Origin: Pseudarthrobacter albicanus
Lineage (GTDB): Bacteria > Actinomycetota > Actinomycetes > Actinomycetales > Micrococcaceae
NCBI RefSeq assembly: GCF_018224015.1
Contig: NZ_JAGPOT010000036.1
Location: 1-34,988 of the forward strand
Direction of reading: 5' to 3'
DNA: 34,988 nucleotides
The notes beneath the pieces are model-generated. The model did no database searches. It was not told where the DNA came from and was given only the letters and a program-made list of their open reading frames with translations. Both the position numbers and the translations under genes were made by a program. Below, in pieces: positions 22,067 to 32,575 of the stretch; position 1 is the first letter of the stretch, and the number at the start of each line of letters is the position of its first letter.

Positions 22067-23380
22067 CTACGGACGGCCCAGCCCACGGTAGGTCCATCCC
22101 GCGGCGCGCCATTTCGCGGCATCCAGCACATTGCGACCATCCAGAATGCGGAGTGAGCCCACCATTTCGGCTACTTCGTAGGGGTCGAGGTCGCGATACT
22201 GCTGCCATTCGGTGAGAAGCAGCACTGCATCGGCATTTGCAACGGCTTGGTCCAGATCAGCAACATACTGAAGTTCCGGAAATCGCTTGGCAGCGTTGGC
22301 TAAGGCCTTGGGATCCGTCACGGTGACCACGGCCCCCTGGAGCTGGAGCTGGGCGGCGATGCTGAGGGCAGGGGAGTCGCGGACGTCGTCGCTCTCCGGC
22401 TTGAAGGCAGCCCCAAGCACGGTGATCCTCTGACCGAGCAGCATGCCGCCGCAGAGCTCCCGTGTGAGTTCGACTACGCGGGAGCGGCGCCGCATATTGA
22501 TGGCATCCACCTCCCGCAAGAACGTCAGCGCCTGATCGGCCCCGAGTTCGCCGGCACGGGCCATGAATGCGCGGATGTCCTTGGGCAGGCACCCTCCACC
22601 GAACCCGATGCCCGCGTTAAGGAACTTCCGGCCAATGCGGTCATCCATGCCTATTGCGTCAGCGAGCCTGGTGACGTCCGCGCCCGCAGCCTCGCAGACC
22701 TCCGCCATGGAGTTAATAAAGGAAATCTTCGTCGCCAGGAATGAATTCGCGGCCGCTTTGACGAGCTCGGCCGTCGGGTGGTCGGTCACCAGGCGCGGCG
22801 TACCGCCGGCCAGCGAGCCTGCATAGACTTCATCCAGGACGGCAACCGCGGGGTGATCCTCGGAGCCGTCAGCAACGCCGTAGACGAAGCGGTCCGGGCT
22901 CAGGGTGTCGGCAACGGCGTGGCCTTCGCGGAGAAACTCCGGATTCCAGACAAGGTGAGCAGTCGGCTCCTGTTCGGTGACCAGTCCAGCCAGCCGCGAC
23001 GCCGTTCCGACAGGAACGGTCGACTTGCCCACAACGATGTTTCCAGGAGCGAGGTGAGGCAACAGGTCATGTGTGGCGGCGTTGACATACGTCATGTCGG
23101 CGCGGTTTTCGCCCTTCTTCTGCGGTGTACCCACACAGATAAAGTGGACGTCGCTGCCCGCAGCCGCGGCCATGTCCGTGGTGAAGGAAAGACGCCCGGT
23201 CAGCTGGACTTCGTCAAGGAGTGCTTCCAGACCGGGCTCGAAGAAGGGGGCCCGCGCCGCGGAGAGCTCGGCGATTTTCCGTTCATCCACGTCGATGCCC
23301 ACCACTTCATGGCCTAGTTTTGCCATGCAGGCCGCGTGGACGGCACCCAGGTAGCCGCAGCCGATCACTGAAATACGCAT
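22067..23380 (-). CDS. UDP-glucose 6-dehydrogenase
   Basis: The 437-aa protein starts with an NAD-binding fold (ISVIGCGYLGAVHA, 3-16, and GIDVDERK). It has the central segments SFLATKISFINSMAEVCEAA and GIGFGGGCLPKDIRAF, where the Cys is the catalytic nucleophile, and the C-terminal VTVTDPKA and LLTEWQQYRDLD. Length is typical for Ugd/TuaD. It oxidises UDP-glucose to UDP-glucuronate, using the GalU product. It lies between the initiating transferase and the DUF4012 gene in the minus-strand arm. A GGGGGAAGG block precedes the ATG. Confidence 0.94.
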   Translation of the reverse strand: MRISVIGCGYLGAVHAACMAKLGHEVVGIDVDERKIAELSAARAPFFEPGLEALLDEVQLTGRLSFTTDMAAAAGSDVHFICVGTPQKKGENRADMTYVNAATHDLLPHLAPGNIVVGKSTVPVGTASRLAGLVTEQEPTAHLVWNPEFLREGHAVADTLSPDRFVYGVADGSEDHPAVAVLDEVYAGSLAGGTPRLVTDHPTAELVKAAANSFLATKISFINSMAEVCEAAGADVTRLADAIGMDDRIGRKFLNAGIGFGGGCLPKDIRAFMARAGELGADQALTFLREVDAINMRRRSRVVELTRELCGGMLLGQRITVLGAAFKPESDDVRDSPALSIAAQLQLQGAVVTVTDPKALANAAKRFPELQYVADLDQAVANADAVLLLTEWQQYRDLDPYEVAEMVGSLRILDGRNVLDAAKWRAAGWTYRGLGRP

Positions 23381-23425
23381 GATGTTCCTTCCCCCGGAGG
23401 GCGCTAAAAGTTCTTGAGAATTTTG

Positions 23426-24880
23426 CTAGTAGGCGCCGGTGCTGTGGAACACGGCACGCACGGTCCGTAGCATGATCAAAAGGTCACCGGCGAGGGACCA
23501 GTTCTCCACGTAGTAGAGGTCAAGCCGCACCGAGTCCTGCCAGGACAGATTGGAGCGCCCGCTGACCTGCCACAGCCCGGTCAGCCCGGGCTTCACCAGA
23601 AGCCGACGCCGCACGTCGTGCTCGTAGGCTTCAACCTCCCTTGGCAGCGGCGGCCTCGGCCCCACGAGACTCATGGAACCGCCAAAGATATTGAACAGCT
23701 GCGGGAGTTCGTCCACGCTGTACCGACGCAGGATCCGGCCGGCCCGCGTCACCCGCGGATCGGCTTTCATCTTGAACAGCAGGCCGCTGCCCTCGTTACT
23801 ATGAGCGAGGTCAGCGAGGCGTTCTTCAGCGTCCACCACCATGGACCGGAACTTGAGCATGCCGAAAGGGATGCCTCCCTTGCCCACCCGTTCCTGCCGG
23901 AAGAGAACAGGTCCGCGGCTATCTGCTTTGACGATCAGGGCGGTCAGTGCCATGAGCGGAGAGGCAAGGATGATAAGGATCCCGGACACCACGACGTCGA
24001 AGAGCCGCTTGGCGACGCGCTGGCCGCCTTCAAGCGTCGGAGTGGTCACGTGGATGAGCGGAAGACCGGCGACCTGCTGGGTGTGGATTCGGGGGCCGGC
24101 GATGTCGGTTAGCGCCGGAGCCATAATCAGGCCCACGTTTCTCGCAGCCAATTCCCACCCGAGGTGGCGGAGTATCTGGGGATGCAATTGCACACCCGCC
24201 GAAATGGCAACCGCGTCCGCGCTGCATCGCTCGATGGCTTCCAAAATCGACGTTGTTTCGGGTTTGAAGCCGAGTATTGGGAGGCCGGATTCTGCTTCAA
24301 ACGGTGGTCCATCGTGAACGCCCGGAGTGTAAGCAGCCACCGGGAGGTAGCCTGCGTGTTTCACACGCACCAGGGACGAAGCCAAGTGAGCCACAGCGCC
24401 GGGGCCGCCCAGGAGCATCAGGCGGGACATGCTCCGTCCGTTCTGACGGTGGACGTTGAGGTGCTGCCGCAACAGCCAGCGGGCTGCCAGGAGGCCCAGA
24501 AGGCCGGCAGGCAAAGCGATGCCAACGTATCCGCGAGCTGTGTCCAACCGGAAGACGTAGGAGAAGATTGCCACCAGTCCGAACAGCCACAGTGAAGCGG
24601 CTGCCACGCGTTTGTACTCGTCCGGGCCTGCGCCCAGAATGCGGCTTTCTCGGCTGTCCCATGCGCCGAGCATGAACCACCATGTGATCACAAGCGTCGC
24701 GGATATCCAGGCGTAGCTGGTTTCCTGGCCGGCCACCAGAAAGCCCGGTTCGGCGCCGAAGCGAATTATGTAGGCACCCGTAACCGCCCAAGTGACGACG
24801 AAGGCGTCGACTATCCGCAATCTCCGGGATATGCTTGCCCGCCAGCCCCGGTCTAACGTCACCTGAATCCCCAATTTCAT
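23426..24880 (-). CDS. Undecaprenyl-phosphate sugar phosphotransferase (WbaP/WcaJ-type initiating enzyme)
   Basis: The 484-aa protein has about four to five N-terminal membrane segments (residues 20-130), a soluble nucleotide-binding-like middle domain and the C-terminal Bac_transf catalytic domain: RLFDVVVSGILIILASPL, GPVLFRQERVGKGGIPFGML, KFRSMVVDAEERL, RRYSVDELPQLFNI and SLVGPRPPLP. Such enzymes transfer a sugar-1-phosphate, commonly glucose or galactose, to undecaprenyl phosphate to start a repeat unit. I chose the ATG at 24880 with AGGGG upstream; the frame is open further but overlaps the end of fcl. It is 29 bases after fcl, in the same operon. Confidence 0.93.
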   Translation of the reverse strand: MKLGIQVTLDRGWRASISRRLRIVDAFVVTWAVTGAYIIRFGAEPGFLVAGQETSYAWISATLVITWWFMLGAWDSRESRILGAGPDEYKRVAAASLWLFGLVAIFSYVFRLDTARGYVGIALPAGLLGLLAARWLLRQHLNVHRQNGRSMSRLMLLGGPGAVAHLASSLVRVKHAGYLPVAAYTPGVHDGPPFEAESGLPILGFKPETTSILEAIERCSADAVAISAGVQLHPQILRHLGWELAARNVGLIMAPALTDIAGPRIHTQQVAGLPLIHVTTPTLEGGQRVAKRLFDVVVSGILIILASPLMALTALIVKADSRGPVLFRQERVGKGGIPFGMLKFRSMVVDAEERLADLAHSNEGSGLLFKMKADPRVTRAGRILRRYSVDELPQLFNIFGGSMSLVGPRPPLPREVEAYEHDVRRRLLVKPGLTGLWQVSGRSNLSWQDSVRLDLYYVENWSLAGDLLIMLRTVRAVFHSTGAY

Positions 24881-24909
24881 GTATCGGCCCCTGCAAATGT
24901 GCCGGCTTC

Positions 24910-25884
24910 CTAGCTGCGAATCTGCGCCAGATTGGATCGGTACCAGTCGACAGTGCCGTGGATTCCTTCTTCGAGGCTGATGGCAGCGGTCCATCCCGAT
25001 TCGGTCAGCTTGGAGACGTCGAGCAGCTTGCGCGGAGTTCCGTCCGGCTTTGAAGCGTCCCACTCGATCTTGCCGGCATAGCCGACCGCCGAGGCCACCA
25101 GGGAGGCCAACTCCTTGATGGTGACGTCGGAGCCGGTGCCGACGTTTACCTGCGATGGCCCGTCATAGTGCTCCATGAGGTGGAGGCAGGCAGCGGCCAT
25201 GTCATCGACATGCAGGAACTCCCGCATGGGAGAGCCTGATCCCCAGTTCGTCACGCTCGGGGCATCGGTTCTGGCGGCCTCGTCGTAACGCCGGATCAGG
25301 GCGGGGAGGACATGCGATCCCTCGGGAGAGAAGTTGTCGCCTGGGCCGTAGAGGTTCGTCGGCATGGCGGAGATCCACGGCAGGCCATACTGTCGCCGCA
25401 CTGCTTGCACCTGCATGATGCCGGCGATTTTGGCTATGGCGTAGGCATCATTGGTCGGCTCCAGATGGCCTGTCAGCAGTGAGTCCTCACGGATCGGCTG
25501 CTCGGCGAACTTGGGGTAAATGCACGATGAGCCGAGGAACAGCAGCCGTTCAACGCCGTATTCGCGAGCCGCGTCCAGTACGTTGACCTGGATCCTGAGG
25601 TTGTCGCTGAGGAAGTCAACGGGATACGTGCTGTTGGCGAGGATGCCGCCCACCTTTGCGGCCGCAAGGACCACGTAACGCGGCCGGGTTGCTGCAAAAA
25701 AAGCGAAGACGTCTTCGCGGTTTTTCAGGTCGAGATCGGAGGAAGAGCGGCCTACGAGATTTGAGAATCCTGCTGCTTCGAGGTTGCGCCAGATGGCTGA
25801 ACCGACCAGGCCGCGGTGCCCGGCAACGTAAAAAGTTGCGTCCCGATCTAGTTTGCCGGGCTGGAAATCAACGTCGGTCGACAT
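24910..25884 (-). CDS. fcl: GDP-L-fucose synthase
   Basis: The 324-aa short-chain dehydrogenase has the NADP-binding [13 protein letters not shown] (22-34), the [14 protein letters not shown] segment, the YxxxK active site as YAIAK and the [20 protein letters not shown] segment typical of GDP-fucose synthases. It converts the GDP-4-keto-6-deoxymannose made by Gmd to GDP-L-fucose. Its ATG shares one base with the gmd stop (TGATG), so the pair is translationally coupled. The first 15 residues extend slightly beyond the usual start. Confidence 0.95.
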   Translation of the reverse strand: MSTDVDFQPGKLDRDATFYVAGHRGLVGSAIWRNLEAAGFSNLVGRSSSDLDLKNREDVFAFFAATRPRYVVLAAAKVGGILANSTYPVDFLSDNLRIQVNVLDAAREYGVERLLFLGSSCIYPKFAEQPIREDSLLTGHLEPTNDAYAIAKIAGIMQVQAVRRQYGLPWISAMPTNLYGPGDNFSPEGSHVLPALIRRYDEAARTDAPSVTNWGSGSPMREFLHVDDMAAACLHLMEHYDGPSQVNVGTGSDVTIKELASLVASAVGYAGKIEWDASKPDGTPRKLLDVSKLTESGWTAAISLEEGIHGTVDWYRSNLAQIRS

Positions 25885-26912
25885 CAGTTCTTCCAGCTTT
25901 CGAGATTGACGGTGTCGATCCAGTGGTTTCCGGCGTGCTTGAGGGCTTCGATGTCGGCGTCCACCATAATCCGGGCGAGCTCCGGGGTGTGGACCGAGGC
26001 CTTCCAGCCGAGTTTCTCCTGGGCCTTGGATGCGTCGCCTACGAGTGCGTCGACTTCCGTCGGGCGCAGGTAGCGCTCATCGAAGCGCACGTGGTTTTCC
26101 CAATTGAGTCCGGCGTGCTCAAAAGCGATCTGGAGGAAGTCGCGGACTGTGTAGTTTCCGCCGGTCGCCAGGACAAAGTCGTCGGGCTCGTCGGCCTGCA
26201 GCATGCGCCACATGCCTTCGACATATTCGGCGGCGTAGCCCCAGTCCCGCACCGCGTCGAGGTTGCCCATGTACAGCAGGTCCTGCTTGCCAGCCTTAAT
26301 CGCAGCGACTGCGCGGGTGATCTTACGGGTGACAAAGGTCTCACCGCGACGGGGGGACTCGTGGTTGAACAGGATGCCGTTCACGGCGAACAGGCCGTAG
26401 GCCTCGCGGTAGTTCTTTGTGATCCAGTAGCTGTAGACCTTCGCGGCCCCATACGGAGAGCGCGGGTAGAACGGAGTGTCTTCGTTCTGCGGCGGGGGAG
26501 TGGCGCCGAACATTTCCGACGACGAAGCCTGGTAGAACTTCGTTTCAATCCCGGACATGCGCACGGCTTCCAAGAGCCTGATTGTGCCGAGTCCCGTGGT
26601 GTCGGCCGTGTGCTCTGGCTCATCAAACGAGACCCGTACGTGCGACTGAGCCGCGAGGTTGTAGACCTCATCGGGCTTGATCTCCGCCAGGAGAGTCACC
26701 AGCCGTGCACCGTCGCTGAGGTCGCCATAATGCAGGAACAGCTTCGCCTTAGGATCGTGCGGGTCAACGTAGAGGTGGTCTACGCGTGCCGTGTTGAAAG
26801 TCGAGGCCCGCCGGATCAGCCCATGAACCTCATATCCCTTCGAAACAAGAAGCTCGGCAAGGTACGAGCCGTCCTGTCCCGTGATCCCAGTAATAAGCGC
26901 GCGCTTGGTCAT
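25884..26912 (-). CDS. gmd: GDP-mannose 4,6-dehydratase
   Basis: The 342-aa protein has [14 protein letters not shown] (8-21), [33 protein letters not shown], the active site SSEMFG and YGAAK (YxxxK), and the long [20 protein letters not shown] segment diagnostic of Gmd. It makes GDP-4-keto-6-deoxy-D-mannose. The ATG at 26912 gives the standard N-terminus; frames upstream overlap the WcaI-like gene and do not match the family. It lies 46 bases after the WcaI-like gene and overlaps fcl. No mannose-1-phosphate guanylyltransferase is in the window. Confidence 0.96.
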   Translation of the reverse strand: MTKRALITGITGQDGSYLAELLVSKGYEVHGLIRRASTFNTARVDHLYVDPHDPKAKLFLHYGDLSDGARLVTLLAEIKPDEVYNLAAQSHVRVSFDEPEHTADTTGLGTIRLLEAVRMSGIETKFYQASSSEMFGATPPPQNEDTPFYPRSPYGAAKVYSYWITKNYREAYGLFAVNGILFNHESPRRGETFVTRKITRAVAAIKAGKQDLLYMGNLDAVRDWGYAAEYVEGMWRMLQADEPDDFVLATGGNYTVRDFLQIAFEHAGLNWENHVRFDERYLRPTEVDALVGDASKAQEKLGWKASVHTPELARIMVDADIEALKHAGNHWIDTVNLESWKN

Positions 26913-26958
26913 GTGTCCCCAAAAAGAATAGTTTCGAAGCAAAAAAGAGTCGCGCCAC

Positions 26959-28236
26959 CTATCGGTTGCGCGTCGATGCCAGACTCGTAATGAAGCCATC
27001 ATAGTGGCCAATGGCAGCGGCTTTGGACAATGTGTCATTCCGGAAGCGAAGCCCCCGCGCACCAAGGCTGGACGCGAGAGCGCTGTCACGCCCGAGAGCT
27101 TCTGCCGCGTCGACTAGGGCGGCTGGGTCGGCGGCGTCTACTCGGATCCCTCCGCCGGAAGTCAGCAACTCGGCAGCGGTCACGCTTCCCTCGTCTGTCG
27201 CAGCTATCACGGGGACTCCTGCGTTGAAATAGGACGTTAATTTACTCGGAACGGCCATATCTTTGACCCCCGGGCGTTCATTGACAAGCAGCACATTTGC
27301 GGCGGCCAGCGCACGCTGAAACTCTTCGCCTGGCAGAGGGTCAACGAAGCTGATGCTCTCGCATCCGGCGGCCAAAAGCTCCAAGTGTTTCCGCTGATTC
27401 CCGTCTCCCATGAGGACAAAGCGCACGTTGCTGCCACGATCGTCCGCAACTCTGGCCGCGTTGATAACGTTTTCGAGGCCCTGTTTCTTTCCCATGTTTC
27501 CGGCGTGGAGCACGACGATGTCATCGGGAGACCATCCGAGTTCCCGCCGCATGGCCGCCAGCCCGGTGGTCGGGGAGGCCGGCACATGCGTCCAATTTCG
27601 GATGACCATCACGTCTCCAGAGGGAACTCCGAGTGAGTGCACCAGGTAGCTCTCGAACCGATCGTGAATAGCAATCACGCCATCAGCGGAACGAAGGATC
27701 CATGACTCTATGGATCCCACAATCCGGCCAAGCTTGCCCCCACCCACGCCCGTCTCAACGATGCCGCGGCTGTAGATGTCCTGCACCCAAATGCCCACGG
27801 CGGGCCTGTTGGGGCGAAGACGCGCTCGCAGCACGGCAAGTCCGCTCGCGAAAAGCGCCGGGCTCACGAGCAAGACCACGTCCGGCTTCCCCCACCGGGC
27901 GAACATTAGACGCAGCCCGAAGCTCAGCTCCATGTGCATCCGTGCCAACGCCGTTGGGTTGCGCGGAACACGGTGCCTCAGTCGCTTCACAGCGACCCCG
28001 TTGATGGTTTCGCGGTGCATCCAGCCGCTGTACCCATCCCCGAGTTTCCATTCGGGATAGTGAGGGTATCCCGTGACGACGCGAACGGAATGACCGGCCG
28101 CAGCCAGACCCTCGGCAAGGCTCGCGGTGTAGGGTGCATTGCCTGTTGGTTCGGGCGAGTAGTTGAGGCCGAGAATAGTTATGCGCAATTTTGGTGGAGT
28201 CACAGGTGCAAGAATAGTCGGCAGGAAGCTGGTCAT
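26959..28236 (-). CDS. WcaI-like family 4 glycosyltransferase
   Basis: The protein (425 aa from the ATG at 28236) shows the WcaI/fucosyltransferase-type N-terminus [20 protein letters not shown], then [15 protein letters not shown] and [16 protein letters not shown]. The GT-B C-terminal half includes [20 protein letters not shown] and [19 protein letters not shown]. Related enzymes act in colanic-acid synthesis. The start is uncertain: the GTG at 28203 lies just before the conserved region, and no candidate has a strong ribosome-binding site. It opens the minus arm, immediately before gmd and fcl, and is divergent from the WcaF-like gene with only about 40 bases between start codons. A role in adding fucose is plausible but unproven. 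Confidence 0.9.
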   Translation of the reverse strand: MTSFLPTILAPVTPPKLRITILGLNYSPEPTGNAPYTASLAEGLAAAGHSVRVVTGYPHYPEWKLGDGYSGWMHRETINGVAVKRLRHRVPRNPTALARMHMELSFGLRLMFARWGKPDVVLLVSPALFASGLAVLRARLRPNRPAVGIWVQDIYSRGIVETGVGGGKLGRIVGSIESWILRSADGVIAIHDRFESYLVHSLGVPSGDVMVIRNWTHVPASPTTGLAAMRRELGWSPDDIVVLHAGNMGKKQGLENVINAARVADDRGSNVRFVLMGDGNQRKHLELLAAGCESISFVDPLPGEEFQRALAAANVLLVNERPGVKDMAVPSKLTSYFNAGVPVIAATDEGSVTAAELLTSGGGIRVDAADPAALVDAAEALGRDSALASSLGARGLRFRNDTLSKAAAIGHYDGFITSLASTRNR

Positions 28237-28276
28237 GATCTGATGGGCCGGGAAGTCGAACAGCAACGGGGGACAC

Positions 28277-28834
28277 GTGCAGTCCAGCAAAGTAATAGAT
28301 CTATCCCTTGCACCGGGCGAGCGGACAGCTTGGGGAAGACCTAAGGCGGTTGTCTACCTGTGGGCGGCCGCTGAGATCATTTTCGTCACTAACCCGTGGC
28401 AAGTCAGCTCGAAGCTGAGAGTCGCTGTGTTGCGTCTTTTCGGCGCCAAGATTGGCGAAGGAGTAATCTTTAGGCCGCGAACGAGAGTCAAGTTTCCATG
28501 GAAGTTGCAAGTGGGCGACGGCTCATGGATCGGCGAAGGCGTGTGGATCCACAATCAGGACATGCTCACGCTCGGTCACGATTCCGTAGTATCCCAAGAG
28601 GCGTTCATAACGACTGGCAGTCACGCCCACAGGCGTGACATGTCTTTGATTACGAAACCTGTGATGGTCGAGCCCGGCGCCTGGATTACTGCACGGTCCG
28701 TAGTGCTCGGGGGGACGTCCATCGGAAGGTCGGCGATACTGAGTCCCAACTCGGTGGCTGGACCAAACCAGATATTGGACCCTGCCGGCATATACACCGG
28801 AATTCCCGCGCGCAAATCCGGTGAACGATTCTAG
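28277..28834 (+). CDS. WcaF-like acetyltransferase (left-handed beta-helix)
   Basis: The 185-aa protein begins MQSSKVIDLSLAPGERTAWG and contains the WcaF-type NPWQVSSKLRVAVLRLFGAK, followed by hexapeptide repeats (IGEGVIFRPRTRVKFPWKLQ, VGDGSWIGEGVWI, GTSIGRSAILSPNSV) and the active-site region TTGSHAHRRDMSL. Such enzymes O-acetylate sugars of exopolysaccharides. The GTG at 28277 follows GGGGGA. It is the first gene of the plus arm. Base composition already starts to drop here relative to the paa region. Confidence 0.9.
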   Translation: MQSSKVIDLSLAPGERTAWGRPKAVVYLWAAAEIIFVTNPWQVSSKLRVAVLRLFGAKIGEGVIFRPRTRVKFPWKLQVGDGSWIGEGVWIHNQDMLTLGHDSVVSQEAFITTGSHAHRRDMSLITKPVMVEPGAWITARSVVLGGTSIGRSAILSPNSVAGPNQILDPAGIYTGIPARKSGERF

Positions 28835-28884
28835 AAGATTTCGTGGCCAAATCGATCTTATCCACAAAAAAGAGGGGGTGTGCG

Positions 28885-29721
28885 ATGTCTATTCCAACGC
28901 CGATTGACGCAACGGTGATAATTCTGACGAAGAACGAAGAACGACATATTGCCCGGGCGGTAGCGAGCGTAGAAGAATTTCGAAACATTCTCGTCGTAGA
29001 TTCTGGCAGTTCGGATCGAACCGTGGATATTGCCTCGAATAGTGGCGCAAGGATAGTTCAATTTGAATGGGACGGCAAATATCCGAAGAAGAAGGAATGG
29101 GCTCTGGAGTTCGTTGAGACGGACTGGGTGTTCTATCTCGACGCAGACGAGTTCTTCGACTCGGACGTAGTTGAAGACATACGCCGAGTTGTACTCGATC
29201 CCAGCGCGGTGGCTTTCGAGGTTCCTCTTAGATACTTCTGGGAAGGCCGAGAATTGCTGCATGGGCATCGGGTCATGAAGCGTATCGGCATGCGCAGGAG
29301 TCGTTGTTATTGGCCCCGTCCGGACGACCTTGGCGTTAAAAATATGTGGGAAGTGGAAGGCCACTACCAGCCTCAAGCACGCTCGGGAAAAGTGGTTCGT
29401 GGAGTGAATCCCATGGGTCACCAGGATGAGGATGGTCTTTACGACTATTTCGCGAGGCATAATCGCTACAGCGACTGGGAAGCGCACATGCTACATCGTG
29501 GCGAGCGAGTATCCGGAAATAGCAGGTCAAAACTGGGTAAATTGGCCGTGAATCTTCCGGCGAAGCCGTTGGTTTTCTTCGTTTACTCGTACTTGGCTCG
29601 CCGAGGGTTTCTCGACGGTAAGGCTGGACTGAATTATGCATTGGCCTTATCATTTTACTACTGGCAAATCGGCATGAAGGTCAGGGAGTTGGAGTTGTCG
29701 GGTGAAACCGGTGCTGAGTAG
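28885..29721 (+). CDS. Family 2 glycosyltransferase (WaaE/KdtX-like)
   Basis: The 278-aa protein has the GT-A fold start ATVIILTKNEERHIARAV, VVDSGSSDRTVDIA and the metal motif DADEFFD (YLDADEFFDSD), followed by the Tyr/Trp-rich C-terminal half seen in the WaaE group (NPMGHQDEDGLYDYFARHNR). A hydrophobic stretch near 228-240 may touch the membrane. I chose the ATG at 28885, preceded by AGAGGGGGTG, over an upstream GTG at 28843 without a ribosome-binding site. It overlaps the next gene by about 20 bases. The donor and acceptor sugars are unknown. Confidence 0.9.
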   Translation: MSIPTPIDATVIILTKNEERHIARAVASVEEFRNILVVDSGSSDRTVDIASNSGARIVQFEWDGKYPKKKEWALEFVETDWVFYLDADEFFDSDVVEDIRRVVLDPSAVAFEVPLRYFWEGRELLHGHRVMKRIGMRRSRCYWPRPDDLGVKNMWEVEGHYQPQARSGKVVRGVNPMGHQDEDGLYDYFARHNRYSDWEAHMLHRGERVSGNSRSKLGKLAVNLPAKPLVFFVYSYLARRGFLDGKAGLNYALALSFYYWQIGMKVRELELSGETGAE

Positions 29722-30859
29722 CATGGCAGCGCCGGGGCAACATCCTCAGCCAAAGAGACGGGCACGAAATGTGCTCTTTCTTGCAGTGTTGCCTTCATAC
29801 AGATCTGAATGCATTGGGATTGTCTATGCCCAAATGGCTGACGATGTCGAGATTATCGTGAGCGATGCTCATCTCGATCCAAGTGTAAAGACTGGAGTGC
29901 CGGAGAAGTTTTATAGGTCAGTACCAATGATTCGTCTTTTCGGCCGACGAATGTTTTTGCAAGTAGCTCCCAGCATGTCGCCTCTTCTGGCAAAATCGGT
30001 CGTTGTCGACCTTAACCCCAGAAGTCTCTCTGCGTGGTTATTGCTTATCGGCAGACGCCTTTTGCATAAGCGCACTCTCGTATGGGGACACATATTTCCA
30101 CAGGCTGGCCCTGCATCCAAGACTGCATTCCTTCGCCTGACAATGCGAAAGCTTTCGAACGGAACAATATCTTACACTTACACCGATCGGGTCAAAGCAC
30201 TGCTTAATCTGCCCGGCTCTCCAGTCTGGGTAGCGCCAAATTCGCTTTACAAATTGTCAGACATGGAATCAATCCCCCATGAAACCGCAGAGAGATTTGA
30301 AGTTACTTATGTCGGCAGATTTGCCCCAGCCAAGAAGGTAGATCTTTTAGTCCGAGGCTTTGCCCTGGCTGCACGAACAAATCAATCAATTCGCCTGCGC
30401 CTTATAGGCGGTGGCGAAGAAGAAGGGAAACTGCGGGCACTAGTGGACGCCCTGGCAATCGCTGATCTAGTCAAATTCGATGGGTGGGTGGACGGTGCAG
30501 CAGCCCTCCGCATTGCCTACTCGACGTCGTTCTGCAGCGTATCACCGGGCTTCGCCGGTCTTGGCTTGACGCAGAGTCTTGGTTTTGGCATTCCCATGTT
30601 GGTGGCTGATGACGAGCAACATTCGCCGGAAATAGAGCTAGCCGACTCTGGAGGAGTTCGCTGGTTTGCTTCGAATTCTCCGGAATCGCTTGCTGAGTCA
30701 ATTGAACATGCATGGCGAGGAAGCTCTTCTCTGCCCGACGAAGGGCTCGCGGTTTATACCAGAGAGCGTTATTCAGCCGAAGCCATGGCCGCCGGACTAG
30801 TTGCGGCGCTGGCGGGAACCCAGAATTATGTACCGACAATCTTGGATGAGCGAGACTGA
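29702..30859 (+). CDS. Family 4-type glycosyltransferase
   Basis: The 385-aa GT-B enzyme has [20 protein letters not shown] near its N-terminus and a C-terminal domain with [35 protein letters not shown] and [19 protein letters not shown]. At the place of the usual E-x7-E donor motif it reads G and Q (AGLGLTQ), a variant that I recognise from other capsule glycosyltransferases. The GTG at 29702 has GGAG seven bases upstream and overlaps the preceding stop; the ATG at 29723 is the alternative. Codons are much more AT-rich than in paa or galU. The substrate is unknown. Confidence 0.87.
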   Translation: MKPVLSSMAAPGQHPQPKRRARNVLFLAVLPSYRSECIGIVYAQMADDVEIIVSDAHLDPSVKTGVPEKFYRSVPMIRLFGRRMFLQVAPSMSPLLAKSVVVDLNPRSLSAWLLLIGRRLLHKRTLVWGHIFPQAGPASKTAFLRLTMRKLSNGTISYTYTDRVKALLNLPGSPVWVAPNSLYKLSDMESIPHETAERFEVTYVGRFAPAKKVDLLVRGFALAARTNQSIRLRLIGGGEEEGKLRALVDALAIADLVKFDGWVDGAAALRIAYSTSFCSVSPGFAGLGLTQSLGFGIPMLVADDEQHSPEIELADSGGVRWFASNSPESLAESIEHAWRGSSSLPDEGLAVYTRERYSAEAMAAGLVAALAGTQNYVPTILDERD

Positions 30860-31485
30860 TGACATCAACTGGACGAGACAGCTTAAAGAAGAGTACTGGC
30901 GTGCCAAAAACCCTTGTGCGGTTTGTGCGATTCGTCAACCGAAAGCTGGCGGTCAATGAAAACGTAACCTATGGCGAAGGGCTTCGCGCTGGACGAGGTT
31001 CTGTGGTCAGCTCACCTCATGGGCTTCTTCTCGGACGAAATGTATCGATTGGCCCTCGGTCAATCATTCAAGTCGATGGTGAGATTGGGGACTTTGCACT
31101 GATTGGAATGGGTGTGCAAATTGTCGGCAGAGACGATCACGCCACCGATGAAGTCGGCGTACCCATTTCCCTGGCCACACGAGCGTCAGAGAGACCGGGG
31201 TCGGCGAGGGACCGAATCGAAATAGGTCGAGATGTGTGGATTGGTGCCTCGAGCGTAGTCCTCAGCGGGATCATCATCGGGGAGGGCGCCGTCGTAGCTG
31301 CTGGCAGCGTGGTGACAAAAGACGTGCCTGCGTATTCAATCGTGGGCGGAAACCCGGCGCGTATTTTGGGCGACCGATTCGATTCTGAGTCACAGCGTGC
31401 AGCCCACGCCAGTTGTCTCGACAGGCTGGCGTCCCATCCCACTGTTCGACTTACGTTGGCTGACACAACACACAGTCATCTCTAA
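30859..31485 (+). CDS. Hexapeptide-repeat acyltransferase
   Basis: The 208-aa protein is a left-handed beta-helix transferase with [40 protein letters not shown] (active-site His region), [20 protein letters not shown] and [20 protein letters not shown], then [12 protein letters not shown]. It is most like sugar O-acetyltransferases of polysaccharide loci. Its ATG shares a base with the preceding stop (TGATG), so it is coupled to the glycosyltransferase. The C-terminal 35 residues have no recognisable feature. Confidence 0.88.
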   Translation: MTSTGRDSLKKSTGVPKTLVRFVRFVNRKLAVNENVTYGEGLRAGRGSVVSSPHGLLLGRNVSIGPRSIIQVDGEIGDFALIGMGVQIVGRDDHATDEVGVPISLATRASERPGSARDRIEIGRDVWIGASSVVLSGIIIGEGAVVAAGSVVTKDVPAYSIVGGNPARILGDRFDSESQRAAHASCLDRLASHPTVRLTLADTTHSHL

Positions 31486-31498
31486 AGGAGGACTCAGT

Positions 31499-32575
31499 AT
31501 GTCCCCGGTTCCAGCCCGACGGGTGTTGGTCGTTGAACCGAACGCTACAGGTCACCGCCTGTATTATGTTCGGCTCATCGTCGAAGAAATCCTGGCACGT
31601 GGTCAAGTGGCTTTAGTGGCCACGGCTCCGAAGGCGGATTCGTCGCCGGAATGGAATCTTCATCTAAGTCATCTTGTCAGTCAGACAGAGTATCTGGCGA
31701 GCTCGGATTTCACACCGATGGGAATCGCGATCTTGGCCAACCGGCTTGATGTAGATCACGTTGTAGTTCCAGACGGCGATCCGGTTGCAATCGAAATCGG
31801 GCGACGAAGAGCTTGGCCGGCAAAGGCAAGCATCACGGTTCTGGTGATGCGAGAGCATGCACAGCCGTCGCGAATACCGGGCGTCGCTCGCTTGAAGGGA
31901 ATTCTAAAGAACGGTTTATTGCGTTCGGCAAACACAGTCCAAGGTGTGACCGTCTGCATCCTGAAAAGTCCGCTGTGGGCTGGATATTCTTCGTTGCCCG
32001 TCGCTCTGGATCCCGTTACCCTGGCGGGGGACGCCGCGGAGAGACTTGACGCATCCAAGGCCTGGAATCTAGATTCTACTCGCTACTGGTTCGGCATCGT
32101 CGGGGCCATCACAGCCCGCAAGAATCTGCCGCTTGTTGCTGCGGCAATAGCAAGACTTCAAGGCGAAAACGTCGGTCTGGTTTTGGCCGGCAAGGTGTCG
32201 GACGATGTTCGAGCAACGATCCCCGAGATTCAAGAAATGCTGGCCCAGAGCGGGACGTCCTTCATTGTTGAAAACCGACTCCTCAGCGAACTGGAAATTG
32301 ACTCTCTAATCGCGGCCCTTGATTGTGTGGTCCTTGCCCACTCCAACGAAGGTTCCAGCGGGATCATGGGAAAGGCCGCGATGAGCGGGACCCGAATTGC
32401 CGCGGCTGGGGCTCGATCTCTTAAATCAGATTGTCGAGCTGTTCCGCTCATGTCTGCCTGGGTCCCTCTGACCGAAGCAGACGTGTCGTACATGCTCGCA
32501 CGCTCCAGTACTCTTGGTCGTCCTATTCCGATCGATGGAGTATCGAGCCGAGATTTTGCATCGGCATTGATATGA
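31499..32575 (+). CDS. Glycosyltransferase, GT4-like, with EX7K donor motif
   Basis: The 358-aa protein begins RRVLVVEPNATGHRLYYVRL, a start shared by a group of capsule glycosyltransferases, and has a GT-B C-terminal half with FGIVGAITARKNLPLVAAAI and VVLAHSNEGSSGIMGKAAMSG. In that last segment the usual E-x7-E reads E-x7-K. A textbook AAAGGAGG lies seven bases before the ATG at 31499, the strongest ribosome-binding site of the arm. The stop overlaps the start of the fusion gene by four bases (ATGA). Substrates are unknown. Confidence 0.85.
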   Translation: MSPVPARRVLVVEPNATGHRLYYVRLIVEEILARGQVALVATAPKADSSPEWNLHLSHLVSQTEYLASSDFTPMGIAILANRLDVDHVVVPDGDPVAIEIGRRRAWPAKASITVLVMREHAQPSRIPGVARLKGILKNGLLRSANTVQGVTVCILKSPLWAGYSSLPVALDPVTLAGDAAERLDASKAWNLDSTRYWFGIVGAITARKNLPLVAAAIARLQGENVGLVLAGKVSDDVRATIPEIQEMLAQSGTSFIVENRLLSELEIDSLIAALDCVVLAHSNEGSSGIMGKAAMSGTRIAAAGARSLKSDCRAVPLMSAWVPLTEADVSYMLARSSTLGRPIPIDGVSSRDFASALI

